A stretch of DNA of 64,000 nucleotides from Ampullaceana balthica (lineage: Eukaryota > Mollusca > Gastropoda > Lymnaeidae), in NCBI GenBank assembly GCA_944989445.1, contig CALYLW010000126.1, positions 124,001 to 188,000 on the forward strand, given 5' to 3'. Position numbers and translations under genes: made by a program. Below are positions 1-12,039 of this stretch, in pieces. Every line of letters starts with the position of its first letter. The stretch's first letter is position 1. The notes beneath the pieces are model-generated. The model had not been told where the DNA came from. It made no database searches and saw only the letters and a list, made by a program, of their open reading frames with translations.

Positions 1-227
1 CGGTTGCCATGAACATTGCGAGCCTCACCTAATTCATGAGACCGACCAGGGTTTTAGTCGTAGAAACAGAAGAAACTAAGACATTTATGTGTGTCATACT
101 CGTTTCAGTGTTAATAATATAGTAAAAATTCATTGAATCAATTCAAAACAGTAAATTTGTAAAATCAGTTGATTGTAATATAATTTAAAAAAAAATTTTT
201 TGAGTGACATAAATTTGAAGGTTGTGT

Positions 228-947
228 ATGAAAAAATTACACCAAATCTATATTTTTCAAGCAATTTACACATAATTATACATTTTCTAATAGAGAATTG
301 CTTCTACGTCTAGTATCTGAAAATATTGGTTTTATGATAGTTTGAACAAGTTATAGAGTGTGAGGGTGGTATGAAAGAAGAAGATGGGTAGTAAAATTTT
401 ACTCGCTCTGTGATGGTCAAGGTCAGTGTCAACATACATAATATAAATACAAAACATTTCTATACCATAAGAAACCTTATCCAATGTACTTTCAGAAAAT
501 GTATACATGTTAGGGTCTCTGAATTCATTTAGTATGGGATTTTGTCATATTCAAAAACCCTATGAAAAATGCTAAAATGGCAGGACTATACAAATTTTTT
601 TACAAAATCTACATTTTTCAAATTGCATATAACTTATAACTATACTATACATTTTCTAAATGAAAATTGCTTCTAGTATCTGAAAATATTGGTTTTTATG
701 ATAGTTTGAACAAGTTATAGAGTGAGGGTGGTTTGAATGCAGAAGATGAGTAGTAAATTTTTACTCACTCTGTGAAGGTCAATGTCAACATACATAATAT
801 ACAAACAAGTTATTTATATCCCATAAGAAACCTTTTCCAATGTACTTTCAGAAAATGTATACATGTTAGGGTCTCTGAGTTGATTTAGTATGGGATTTTG
901 TCATTTTTAATAAGCCTATGAAAAATGCTAAAATGGCAGGACGCTGC
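228..947. repeat. Two-copy direct duplication, unit about 360 bp
   Basis: The stretch 228-590 is repeated at 591-947 with scattered substitutions and small indels. Shared landmarks are TATCTGAAAATATTGG, GGGTCTCTGA and AAAATGCTAAAATGGCAGGA, offset by 358-369 bases. Neither copy has a long open frame. Confidence 0.85.
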
Positions 948-2116
948 AGAAAAATTGACTGGACAGTTCTTAAACTCTAGTCTATTGTGAATATTAAAAT
1001 TATACAAAATAAGCTAAGTAACAAATTAAGTTATAATTTTACTTTAAATTATTCATATGTAATAAAATTAACAAGCGTTGATCATGAAATTATTCAAAAC
1101 CATGCAAAATATAGTAAAACGATCAATTTCAATACGAGAAATACATACTAATAGTTAAAAAGTATAGATATTACTTTCCTGTTCCTACATAAGATATACT
1201 AAATTAACTAACAGCATATTAAACTTATATCGTCTGAATTGAATAAAATGACAGTTTTTATCAAGGCTCTAGATGATAACTTCTACACCACACTACACAC
1301 TCAGCACAATTCTTCGCTTGGTACACACTACTAGTTACACAGTTTGTTGAACTTCATTCATTCAATTCATTGTAAATTGTTCATCGTTGACAGCGTCACA
1401 GACTGTCATTGTAGATAGCAGGTACTCTCCATATGTTGGATAATACATATTTTAATAAAAATACATTAGTATTAAATACTAAATAGAAAGTCGTAAATAC
1501 ACCCCTTAACTTTAACTCTTAAATGTGGTGGAATTCGGATCAGGCAAATATTAGTATTAGGGCCAAACTATCAGGATCCGGCAAATAGTAAAAAAAAAGC
1601 TATATCCGGCCACCCTCTAATAACATATATATAGAGTAAGAAAAATCATTACAGTTATGGTTAGTAAAATTTCACACCTTGATGTCTTAGGTTAATGATA
1701 TACAACATACTAACTACTAGTGGTAGTACTACAGTACTACTACTGCTAGCAACAAGTAAAGCTTTAAAAGTGTACTGTAAATCAGAAAGCACACAACAGC
1801 CAAAGTTATATATATATATATGTATAATTTGAAAAATTAATAAACATCTAGATATGAAAAGAAATATCTGCAGATGATGCTTCTTATTATGATGGGATGG
1901 AAAAAAAGCTGCTTACTTAAAATTGAAGATGGTAATCTAAAACTATCTTATCTACATAGACGCTCCTTCTATGCAGAAGATAATTGCGTCCACAGACCAT
2001 GACGGATGATCTGTTGGCAAGTGATGCAGCGTTCACAGGCCACGGATATGAGGGTTCTACGCATTACCCAGCCGCCTAACTAGTGGTAGGTACCCATTCG
2101 GAGCTGGGTGACTCAG

Positions 2117-2216
2117 GAAAACTTGGGTTAAGAGGAAACATTTGCCCTGTTCAGATTGGTGTTGTTTTTTGAGGAAAACTTGGGTTAAGAGGAAACATTT
2201 GTCCTGTTCAGATTGA
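2117..2216. repeat. Short tandem duplication (about 57 bp)
   Basis: AGGAAAACTTGGGTTAAGAG and the following bases through CCTGTTCAGATTG occur twice in a row, with one C/T difference in the second copy. Confidence 0.85.
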
Positions 2217-2978
2217 AGCTTAATAATTCAGTCATAAAGTGTGTCAAGTTTTTAAATTTAAAGCTAATGACAAAATGAAAGTCTCATCACGCTATTTCTT
2301 GAAGAACAAAATGCAGAATGAATGTTAGACTTTTCCTTCACACCGTACTGAAGTAAGATCGCTGTTAATAGTGTTATAGTTTATAGGCAATTGCTTGACA
2401 AGATGAATGGTAAACTATAGTATTTCATTTCATGCTATTGGGATGTTTTAAAGAGACAAACCTGACTTGAAAATCAGCTGATATGAGTTTTTTTTAGCCT
2501 GCATAAATTAAACTAATAACGACCACTTGTGGATGCAAAAAAAAACAAAAAACAACCAATTATTTGTTTTCATGACCTTATTGAATTATGTGAGAAAATT
2601 GTTACCACAAAAGTTATGAAAAGTTACAGTACATTAGCTCCAATTCCAAAATGTGAAGTGACTAATGCCATACTTGCTACTGTCGATCGTGATTGTGTCA
2701 ACTGATTACGTATTGAAGACAGATTTTCTGATTTGAAACAAAATAATTTCCCAACTTCGATGATGCAGCCAATGTTGATGGATTTGTCTCATATTCCATG
2801 CGTATTCATATACTCCTCCTAAATCATCATGGGTGTTTTAAGTCTACTTAAGACGGAAAGTTTTCTATATCAGGACGCAATATTTACCAAGATTAGTAAC
2901 CCACCTCTTCTCTTACGCCACTGATGGAAAGACCTCTTTCTGATGTAGTGACGAATGATAAGTGACCTTAGTCTAAGA

Positions 2979-2996
2979 CTCTAAGTTACTCTAAGT
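2979..2996. repeat. CTCTAAGT-TA-CTCTAAGT, left target site of hAT-1
   Basis: Two copies of CTCTAAGT (2979-2986 and 2989-2996) are separated by TA. The second is the left target-site duplication of the hAT element starting at 2997. The arrangement looks like the footprint left by a hAT that inserted and excised at the same site, although a short tandem TCTAAG motif could also explain it. Confidence 0.6.
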
Positions 2997-5682
2997 CAGG
3001 GGTCGGGAAACTTTTTGTCCGAGAGAGCCATAAACACCACATATTTCGAAAAATAATTCAATGAGAACCATACATACTTCTTAAAACTAAAAATTCAAGT
3101 AAAAGTGTGCATTTTGTGTAATTTCAACACTAAAAGCACAATAATTATTGCTCTGAAATCTTTTAAATAACACTGTCATGCTGTTGCTAAAATAATCAAC
3201 AATGAGTATTACCTACCATTATGGGGCTGCATGGATTTGCTAAAGGCTTTGTAGTCTGGTTGATACGTGGTGAGGTTAAGCTTCATGCAGGCGTTGAGAC
3301 TTCCATCCGTTAAACGTGATCGGTGGTTGGTCTTGGTGTTCTTTAGATGTGAGAAAGACTGCTCGCATGCATACATAGAGCCAAACATTGTCAGTACAGC
3401 AATACTCACACGCTGCAGTGTGTGGTAAGTGACGGTTAGCATGTTCCAAGTTTTGACAATCAGCTGGCCTGCTTGTTGAATTTTATTTTCATTTCTGCCC
3501 ATTTGTGTTGTCTCTCCAACTCTGCTTGTTGTCGTGCCAGTCTTTCCAAATCTTCATTCAGTGACTTGAACTTATTCATCCACATGTCCAAGACCTTCCG
3601 GTCAGCAGCTTGGAGCTAAAAAACTCTGACGGAGACTCCGGGGATGAAACTGAGGTCAGTGCTGTCCACTGCACACTCGTGTGGGTGGGTGATGAACATA
3701 AAAGACGCGTGTGCTCGCGAAATTCTCCAAAGTGAGCTTTAAATGACTGCAGGAGATTTTACGTGAAGCCTGCCAGCTGCTGAATATTAAGATGTTGAGC
3801 AGGGTCAATTGATGTGTACATATCTTTGAACTCTCCCAGTTTTTCAAAGTGTAGTAAACGACTCGTTTCAATGTCGGCGATGAAGAGTTCTAGCTTGTTT
3901 TCAAATGCAAACACTGCTTGTTGCTGGGATAAGAGTGTGTTTCCAACGCCTGGAATTTTCACAGTTAGCTGATTTAGATGTTCAGTCATGTCTACGAGAT
4001 AATAAAACTTCAGGAGCCACTCAGTATCAGCTAACTCAGGATGATCAACATTCCTCAGCCGCAAATTGGCTGAGCACTTTCCCCCTTGACAACCAACGCA
4101 TGTTGCTGTGCGAAGCAGACGAGGATACTTATTCCCAACCTCATCAAACAGTGTTTTAATCTGGTGATCATTTAATGCTTGGGCAACAATAAAGTTGACT
4201 ACCCGAACCACCAGTGACATCACCTTACCAAGCTGCTCGCCACACATCTGAGCACAAAGCGCCTCTTGATGTAGGATGCAATGAAAGCTTAGGATGCGTC
4301 TGTTTTCATGCTCACAAAGAAGAGCGACAAATCCTCTGTTTTCCCCCACCATGCACGGAGCACCATCAGTGCACACCGAAACAAGTTTATCCATCGGTAG
4401 ATTTTTTTTCTTTAGCGAACTCAGTGAAAAACTCGAATAAATCCTACCCGCTTGTTATGCCCTTCATAGACAAAACACCAAGACTTTCCTCATGTAATAT
4501 TTCACCGACAACATACCTTGCAACAACGCTGAACTGGGATAAATTACTGACGTCTGTTGACTCATCCAAAGCGAGAGAGAAAAACGGTGCCGCATGTATG
4601 TCCTTCACTTGCATATACTCAATTTGATTTGACATCATGATGCTACGATCATGAACAGTTCTTGCCGACAGAGGCATTTCTTTTATCCGTTTATTTTTTC
4701 CTTATCGGAAAAGTCATCAAAAACTTCATTGGCAAATTAAGCATGAATGCTTTGGCATACTCCCCATCTGTGAATGGCTTTCCGTTTCTTACAATAGCTA
4801 AAGTGCCAGCAAAGCTAGCCGAATTCCAGTCACCTTGTTGGGTCCAAACACGGATTTGCTGCTGACCAGCTTGCACTCTTCACATGCTTTCTTCCTGCTG
4901 TCTCCCGCAGGATATTTCAATGCAAATGCAGAATGGCGTGTCTCGAAGTGTCGCTTCACATTTGACCGTTTCATATCAAACACACCACAGAAACCGTCCT
5001 CTCCATAAAGGCGAATTCCCCTGTCCATTTCTGCTGAAAAGTACGATACTCATCGTCTTTCTTTCTTTTAGCCATCTTGTCAAAAAGGTTTCTAAAATTA
5101 GTTAGCTTAGAACGCGATTAAAACGAATGTTTACTTTCTGAATCGATGACAATCTGTTATGCGGACCCTTTTACACATGCACACATCGTCAGCTATTTTC
5201 GAAAGAAATATACACCAACCTCAATTGAACAATGTATTTTTGCCATATTCCCACAGAAATCACTGCGATCACTTTGATCCCGAATTCCAAATCTCTCTCT
5301 TAAATAGCAATCTAACTCCTAAGGTTACTAACTCATGACCTAGATTATTTCATGCATTCTATGACGTATGGCTCTCCTCATTACTATTCGGATATAATTG
5401 ATTGGTCATCCAACATGCGACCTCCAAAAATATTACCGCTTCGAAACATTCAAGAATGTTCTACATCAAGCAAGCCATAAAAATAGAAAATAATTATTAC
5501 GGTTATTGACTAATGACGAGTTTTTAAAAGTTTTTTTTGTAATGGAAAAAGGATTTTTCCCCCCAATAATTATTTAGATCAAAGGAGTCTGAAGAATTAA
5601 AAAAATATTTTTTTTCTGCGAGCCAGATGCAGCGATCAAAAGAGCCAAATATGGCTCGCGAGCCATGGTTTCCCGACCCCTG
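2997..5682 (-). mobile_element. hAT-1: complete hAT transposon, Buster/GTF2IRD2-like
   Basis: A 2686-bp element with 15-bp perfect terminal inverted repeats, CAGGGGTCGGGAAAC at the left and its complement at the right end. It is flanked by the 8-bp duplication CTCTAAGT at 2989-2996 and 5683-5690. The nnnTAnnn form of the target fits the Buster branch of hAT. The transposase lies on the minus strand and is broken by frameshifts, so the element is structurally complete but probably no longer autonomous. Confidence 0.95.
3209..5075 (-). pseudogene. hAT-1 transposase, frameshifted
   Basis: Reading on the minus strand, an ATG at 5073-5075 opens MAKRKKDDEYRTF..., the usual start of GTF2IRD2/ZBED-like transposases. 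A BED-like segment follows with KRHFETRH. The first catalytic block, LALDESTDVSNLSQF, lies in 4444-4677. The central RNase H-like region with CTDGAPCMVG and FHCILHQEALCAQ lies in 3759-4394. The C-terminal dimerisation block with SMYACEQSFSHLKNTK and NHRSRLT lies in 3209-3502. These blocks sit in different frames or are split by stops, so no full protein is made. Domain order and target sequence support the hAT assignment. An exapted host gene is unlikely because the terminal repeats and target duplication are intact. Confidence 0.9.
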
Positions 5683-5849
5683 CTCTAAGTCATAGGTTCC
5701 CAAATATTTTTCGGGTGGCGACCCCTTTTTATAAAAGCCACTTGATCTGCGACCCAAATGCATTTTCAAAAACGTTTTTTCTTTAAAAAATATAATTTCA
5801 CTTTAAATTATGTTTAATAATTAATTTAATGTGATGGTTGAAATAGCAG

Positions 5850-6960
5850 GTCATCAACCAGCTTCTGAATTCTCGGGTGAGTTTTTATTAACGCCAACCT
5901 CTTGTCGTTCTCAACATTTTTGTTTAATAAAGAAGATTTGAAAATCCACTATCACAGAGATAAGTAGATACAATGTACAAATGGAACTAAAACTCGAATG
6001 GCAAGCATCGTCACATTTGGGTATGAATGATACATATATACCACACCAAAATTGTGCGAGCAACTTTTCATTAAACAAGTTACGTGCCGAGGAATCATTC
6101 TGTAAATACAAGAATTCATCTTGTAATTCGGCGAGGCTGATGGCATTAAAGGAAGCAGAAAATGGATTTCTTGTCAATGTAGTTTCTTCTTCTTTCAGTC
6201 ACTCAGGGAAGTAATGCTGCAGTAGTCAACTCAGGGAAGTAATGCTGCAGTACGTCAGTCAGGGAATAATGCTGCAGTACGTCAGCTCAGGGAAGTAATG
6301 CTGCAGTACGTCAACTCAGGGAAGTAATGCTGCGGTACGTCAGCTCAGGGAAGTAATGCTGCAGTACGTCAGCTCAGGGAAGTAATGCTGCAGTTCGTTT
6401 TCAAGGGATTCGGGATGCCCAGTTATCTCCTCCTTCAAATTTTCATTTATTTCACATTCAGATTCATCTGCCAGACTGGAGAGTTTCTCAAACATGGCGA
6501 TGTTTCCAAGATTAACTTTTCTTCGCCAGTTATGCAGCTTGGATACCCCGAGATTATCTTGAAATGCAACAATATCGATTTCCTTTCCCTGAATTTTCAG
6601 ATTAAACCTATTCCGCTGTTCTAATATATATATTCAAAATATGCTACCATTTTAAACCAATCTTCGTCGTTAAAATATACCAAAGGGTCATGGGTCATGT
6701 TTTCCTTGCACTTCCAGGAACAACCTGATCTCATCTTTCAATTCAAAGATTCACAACATTTCCTTTCGACAACCAGCGTACTGCATTGTAGAAAAGAAGA
6801 AACTCGTGATCAGAATCCATTTCTTTGCACAGTTCTTTAAACAGACGAGTCTTAAGAGCTACAGTTTTGACGTAATTAACGATTTTTATCAGCGAATTAA
6901 TTACTCCTTGCAGAGGTGTTGGAAGAGTCTTACTAGCAAGGACATACCTGTGAATCATGC
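5850..6960 (-). pseudogene. hAT-2 transposase remnants
   Basis: Minus-strand pieces match the ZBED5/SCAND3 type of hAT transposase. 6743-6958 gives the block with VLASKTLPTPLQGVIN, RLFKELCKEMDSDHEF and AVRWLSKGNV, the usual mid-catalytic region before the RWLS motif. 6480-6735 in other frames gives FELKDEIRLFLEVQGK and KIQGKEIDIVAF. 5911-6177 gives a stretch near SLAELQDEFLYLQNDSSARN leading to the dimerisation region. Around 5845-5900 the C-terminus ENDKRLALIKTHPRIQKLVD can be read. A 29-bp minisatellite interrupts the frame at 6201-6399. No intact reading frame survives. Confidence 0.85.
6201..6399. repeat. 29-bp minisatellite, 7 copies, inside hAT-2
   Basis: The unit contains CTCAGGGAAGTAATGCTGCA followed by GTACGTCAG. 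Seven near-identical copies lie inside the decayed transposase region, so the array expanded after the element inserted. Confidence 0.9.
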
Positions 6961-7442
6961 AGCGGATTCCCTTTGCTTGGGAGGTTAGTTATTTTACTTT
7001 TTTCTTATAGTTTGATTTTGACCCAAGCTTAGATCGTTCACCACCCGTACAAACCTCACAAACGTTTTTCCACTTACATTCTCCAATCTCAAAAGATCGT
7101 ATTTATCTTCTCAATAATATCTTCACTTTTTGCCGCAGTTTCAAGTCCCCCTACAAAATAGGAACATTTATTTGATATAATCCGAATGAACATATTCACT
7201 TGTTGAATATTGTTTTGGCGCGCTAACTGTTGAAAATAAATTAATAGAAGAGATTATACTTTAAGTTATGAAAACTAATCATCTTATGATTTCGCTGTAA
7301 GGCATTGTTAAATGTATTTATACGTACGAGTAAGAACTAAGCAGTGCAATATTGCATTATAGTGATTTTTTTGTTTGTTGTTGAATGTATAAGTTGGCGA
7401 CCCCCAGAAAACCCTTTTGGTTTGGGAATCCGGGCTCTAAGT

Positions 7443-8429
7443 GATCAATTCATGTATTTCAAGAACTTCATATGTTCTGATCCAACTGAAGTTTTCCACA
7501 CATAATACACATGAATTTCTGATGAAAATACACGAATCAATTATTTTAATTAACTAGTTAGTTATTTTTTAACTTTAACTGACATTTATGTTAGTTAATG
7601 TAAGAGTATTGGATACTTAAGGTTTAGGATTCACTAATGTTTACTAACGATCTGCCGCAGCCCAGAGACGTGCCTAGGGTTTAATTCTTAGTCTAGGAGT
7701 AAGACAGTACAGTTGTTAGTTATCGAGAAAGAAAGTTGACTGATTTGTCATTTTCTTCCAATAAATTTAAGTGAGAAAATAATAAATCTGGCAGACTTGA
7801 ATTTTTTACATTTCTGTCAAAAAAGAGAACACCAATGCTAAAATAGTGAAAAATGATATTTGTCAAGAAAAGTGACAAATTTTCCTTTCACTAAAGAAAG
7901 TTCCTGACATACGATTTGTAAAACGGTGACATCTTAGTGGCAAAGTCTGGGACTCAGATTCAGATTTAAGACGCATGGAGGGTAAAAAATGATTAAAACT
8001 AGACGACTTTCCAAAGGCAGCATGCAACTTTCCAAATAAATGGTTTTGTTCGCAGTGTAAGAGTAATATTACCTATACTACGTGTATTTAAATGTGCTTT
8101 TAAGTTTTATTTGTTTTAAAAATGACGCAATTGTTTCTATGTGTGTATAAAGTTTAAAACTTATACAAAGTCAAAGATGGGAGTGGACTGGGCTGGTATT
8201 CTCAGTTTAAAACAGGGCCATGAAGCTTTTTCAATGAAAATGTCATGGCAATGGCAGGTAATAAATAGTAATATATACAGTGTAATTGGCAAAATGACGA
8301 GCGCGGGCCGCATGGCATAACCATTTTTGTACAATACTCGAAAGACTTGACAAAAAAGACGATTGTAGTTTTTAAAATGTGAGAACACCTATGTAATAGT
8401 CTAAGTATAATAAAAGCAATAAATATACG
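7443..8429. other. Noncoding, nothing recognised
   Basis: AT-rich sequence without a convincing frame or repeat structure. The short open frames near 8161-8480 overlap on one strand and have no recognisable domain. Confidence 0.5.
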
Positions 8430-8850
8430 ATGATTACAGTTAACTGCTGTTGTTCGTCCGTCGCGATTAACGAGGACCATTCTCTATATCCTATCTCTAA
8501 GTATTTATGTGCTGTGGCCATTAGATGTGATCGCTGGTGGCTTATATCTACTTATGAGAAAAATCATTGCCTGAAAGGTGCGCCAAAAGGTCGGAAAAGA
8601 AATGTTTGGGATGTCACGAGGAGAGTTTAGCGCACGATCTTTCCTGGTATGTCTTTTGGACCTGGCAGCCTGTTGTCTGTTCGCTTCTTAAGTTGCTGCG
8701 CCGTTGCGTATAGTAAAGCGTCAGGAGCCTCGGTCGTTGGGTGCTGCTTCCCAGGAGTCATGCTCAATGCCAAACGCTTTGACTTTGACTGAGGTTTTGA
8801 GTGTATCATTGTAACGCTTTCTTTCACCTCCTTCCATGTAACTTTAAGCT
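8430..8850 (-). mobile_element. LINE 3' fragment (RT C-terminus)
   Basis: On the minus strand around 8710-8850 one frame reads RKRYNDTLKTSVK...AFGIEHDSWEAAPNDRGS. This is the conserved tail of a non-LTR retrotransposon reverse transcriptase, with a short insertion and a stop where the usual W stands. Downstream on the same strand, near 8440-8470, comes ATCGCGACGGACGAACAAC, similar to the 3' ends of such elements. It is a 5'-truncated dead copy. Confidence 0.75.
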
Positions 8851-8999
8851 CAGATGAGATTGTTTGGAAGCTGATGGTCTGACATGTGCACGAAATACTT
8901 CGCCCAGCGTAATTAGTTAACTGATACATTGATAACCACATCAGAGGAACAGCAAGATTTAAGTTTATGAAATAAACTTGCACGAATACTTACTACTTA

Positions 9000-9415
9000 G
9001 GGGCCGTCCATAAATGGCGTCACGGTACGCGATTCCCCCCCCCCTTTCAAAATCGTAGACCCCCCCTCCAATATGACGTCACAAAACTTTGCCCAACCCC
9101 CATAAAAAATCGTATTTTCTCTTTGAAAATGAGCATGTTTCAAATCACTTTTTGTTTTGTCATTTAAGTATGTATTTAGTGTAAGGCTGCACTCTAATAT
9201 TGTAACACGCGTGAAGCTATGTGAAACGTAAATAAATAAATTGAAAGCAATCAAATATTTAAGTGGGACTTTTATTTAAACAAGCGCATTTTTTGATGTG
9301 ACGTCACATTTCTTAAACACCCCCTTGTCCCCGTCGTCCCGCATTGTTACAAATGTGTGAACCCCGCCCTTTCCCCTCTACGTGCGTGATGCCATTTTCA
9401 TTTATGGGCGGCCTC
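9000..9415. mobile_element. MITE copy 1 (GGGGCCGTCCATAAATG family)
   Basis: The left end is GGGGCCGTCCATAAATGGCG and the right end is a degenerate complement (...TTTATGGGCGGCCTC). TTA precedes the left end and TTT follows the right. The interior shares long wording with copies 4 and 5, such as CACGCGTGAAG and TGTGACGTCACATTTCTTAA. It has no coding capacity. Confidence 0.85.
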
Positions 9416-9917
9416 TTTTACTTTAAAATTAGTGCTTTTACATATTACGTCAAGTCAATCTAAGAACATATATATTAATTTGTGAAAAACGAAAGATTAA
9501 GAAAAAAAAAGAGTCGCCTTAAAGTAATCTTGTTGCGTGCATTGATGTCTCGTTTTTTGTGTTTCGGAGAAAAATATTTTCAGTTAAAATATAATTTTAG
9601 AGAAATATTTTTCAAGGGAGAAAAAAAGACTTAAAATTATCAAGGGGAAATAAGCGAATGAATTTACCTATTTATAAAGATTGTTAAAAAAAATAAAATA
9701 AAGTTAGTGTACATAATAATTAGATATTGGCGCGGTGACTTAATTGATTCCACCGCATCACTTCCTTTTCCGCTTGTATTTGTATTTCCGCATAGTAATT
9801 AAAAATAAAAAACAGCGGAGTGAGACAGTAGATAAATAAAGGCAAAGGTAAAAAAGGATTAAAAAAACATCCTGTTTTGTAAGTGTTGCACAATATATAA
9901 AATGTTTTAAAACTTAT
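9416..9917. other. Noncoding, nothing recognised
   Basis: AT-rich spacer between the MITE and the palindromic repeat, with A-runs only. No supported frame. Confidence 0.5.
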
Positions 9918-10440
9918 ACGTTGAAGTACTTTCATTTAATATGACTAAAAACGTTGGGTGGGTGTTTGGTATAAAAATTAATATAAAAATTAAAGATTTA
10001 TAATTTAGAAGTAGAAGGCAAAAGAAAGATCTAAAAGTAAAAAGTATAACTAGTATAAGTCTATAAGTTATAGTATAAGTATAAGTACTATAAGTATAAG
10101 TGATAGAATGAGTGAACTGCATATGTAAAACCTCATAAATAAGCGCCTGCCCCACGTTTTTAGTCATATTAAATCAAAGTACTTGAACATATCGTCATCG
10201 TATAAGTGTATAAGTTTAAAATTATTTTCTTCTTTTTAGTCCACTTAAAAAAACGTGGTTTTTAAATATCTTTATTTACCTTTATTTATAAAATTTATTT
10301 TATTCTTTTTAGTCCACTAATAAAAACGTGGTTTTTAAAAATCTTTTTTTACCTCTATTTATTTTACCAAACACCTCATCAGCACCTGCCCAACGTTTTA
10401 ATACCACGGCGATGAGGTCACTGGGTGAACTCGGCACATG
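9918..10440. repeat. Palindromic repeat complex with AAGTATAAGT microsatellite
   Basis: The arm at about 9922-9965 (with TTTAATATGACTAAAAACGT) is the inverted copy of about 10145-10188. Between them lies an irregular (AAGTATAAGT) run at 10035-10105. To the right, TTTAGTCCACTWAWAAAAACGTGG occurs twice (about 10238 and 10308), followed by GCACCTGCCCAACGTTTT, which resembles the arm again. It behaves like a fold-back MITE with added duplications. The family is not identified. Confidence 0.65.
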
Positions 10441-10477
10441 AAATCTAACAACAGCAGATGAATACAGATGCTTATAT

Positions 10478-10662
10478 AGAGATAAACTAAAAAATGCATT
10501 AATTTAATTACGGTACATTCAATCGATCTGAAATTTTGATACAATGTATTGTCATCCAAGATCTATCTGTGGTAAAATTTTGAGCTCTCTAGGACAATCA
10601 GATGTGGTTTAATTTTACGTTGACAAATTTGAAAAATTGCAGACAGACAGACAGACAGACAT
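10478..10662. repeat. Dispersed LINE-like 3' tail with (CAGA)n end
   Basis: Shares AACTAAAAAATGCATTAATTTAATTACGGTAC-type wording and ATCGATCTGAAATTTTGATAC with 14935-15100, and more distantly with 55865-56060. It ends in AGACAGACAGACAGACAGAC at 10643-10660. A repeated segment with a short tandem 3' tail suggests the 3' end of an RTE-like LINE or a SINE that uses it. Confidence 0.6.
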
Positions 10663-12039
10663 GAAAGCAAGTAAATAAAAACGTGGTAAAAAAGAAGTTA
10701 CTTCTTTACTTTACTAATTATAGATTACTTCTCATTGCTGTCACAATTCAGAAAGCCTTATAACTTATACTGACTCCTGACCTTTGCTTACTACCTGCAG
10801 TCTACGGTACACTCAGAACAGTCTGTCATATTTATGTTTGTCCCCTTTTCTGAATGTGGACTTTGCTGACTTTGAATACTTTTATTTTAACTTTTGGGAT
10901 TTATAAGTAAGTTTAGAAGGCTAAGGCATCACAAGGCAAGCTCAATACTCCATTATTATGCCCTTAGACTTAGACTTAAATCTTTAATGATTCACTTTTA
11001 TTTACAGTATTATTATTTTTTTTGGACAAAGGCAAAGATATACATTATCTGGAAGCTTGCTGCTGAGATCAACATCAAGATGTACATGCTTTCAAAACAT
11101 CACTTGTGCTAATGACCTGACATCTTCTCATCATTTGATAGGAACAATAGAGACTAGGTACTTTGACAGAATTTTTCATAGGCCTTTTGTCAAATGATCA
11201 TAATGAAATATATAATTTTAAAGGAAAGGGCTAACTATAAGTTATAATTAATAATAATACAGGCTATATTGCCTAAGTTTTACAAAAACACAAATTCTCT
11301 AGTACCTTAATACATGAAATTCTTAATGAAACAAATTGACAACTTATCACACTAGCTACTTTGACAACTTCGTAATAATTGAAATATTTTAAAAGTTATT
11401 ATTATTTATATTAAACAATTAAATTATTTCTTTTTATTTATTCTAGTGAAGAATATTAGCTCCTGATGCGAATAAATGCGTCCTTATAGTGGTCCGTAAG
11501 GATGCGTCCAAATGCGTCCGTTTTCATAGTGACGCACTCTCGCATTTTTAGTTAAAATAGCATCTAAATCTTGCTTTCCTTGAGACTTCCGGCTGTTGTG
11601 TGATGCTATGAGATTTCAATAAAAATTACAGGATGTTTTTAATGTTGTTTCACTTTCAATCCATGTGTGAATTAGTTTGACGCGTCTCTATCGAGTATGT
11701 ATTCACCGGAGGTGTCGAAAATCGCGATATCGTACTTTAATCGTCATTATTTCGCAGTGCATGTTATATTATTATTATACTTAATCCATTTCTTGATGCA
11801 TTATTCAATTTATTTTTTAAGATAAGCGAATATCTTTAGAAAAGAAAAGCATTTTCTAATGGAATCAAAACCTTAACGAAGTTGCTTCCCTTTTGTCAGG
11901 AATATGAAATAGATACGGAAGTAGCCCTTCAGGAGCTATTAAGTTAATATACATATAATCTATGAAATATTAAATGTTAGTTAAATTTAAATGTCTAAGT
12001 CACATTTCCACATTCTAGTAAAAATACAATACAAAGACA
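10663..12039. other. Upstream flank of RPS24, no other gene
   Basis: No coding exon or known element is recognised. It contains TGCGTCC repeated three times at about 11485-11520 and the CpG-richer stretch listed separately. Confidence 0.45.
11460..11760. promoter_or_regulatory. CpG-richer stretch, possible RPS24 promoter
   Basis: CpG dinucleotides are denser here than in the flanks. The stretch includes CTTGCTTTCCTTGAGACTTC (a pyrimidine-rich run) and CTTCCGG, an ETS-type site often found at ribosomal protein promoters. It lies upstream of the candidate start exon. This is inference; no TATA box or mapped start supports it. Confidence 0.25.

Larger units (their letters stand above)
1..2978. 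other. Noncoding, no gene seen
   Basis: AT-rich DNA with no open frame or splice-bounded exon that I recognise. It contains the two duplications listed separately and a short (TA)n run near 1808-1822. Around 1955-2015 there is a segment resembling the TTATC-led repeats at 27957 and 61440 (shared wording around AGACGCTCC and GCAGAAGATAAT). The stretch ends in a run of TCTAAG motifs just before the first hAT. Confidence 0.6.
5691..7434 (-). mobile_element. hAT-2: decayed ZBED5-like hAT, abutting hAT-1
   Basis: The left end CATAGGTTCCCAAA and the right end (complement CCCGGATTCCCAAA) form imperfect inverted repeats. Both ends carry the subterminal GGTCGC-type wording common in ZBED-like hATs. 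The element is bounded by CTCTAAGT at 5683-5690, shared with hAT-1, and again at 7435-7442. It is 1744 bp and older than hAT-1 judging by decay. Confidence 0.85.

Noticed and set aside
3209..5075. Domesticated ZBED/GTF2IRD2-like host gene
   Set aside because: Frameshifts, stops and an intact transposon frame (terminal repeats plus target duplication) show an ordinary mobile copy.
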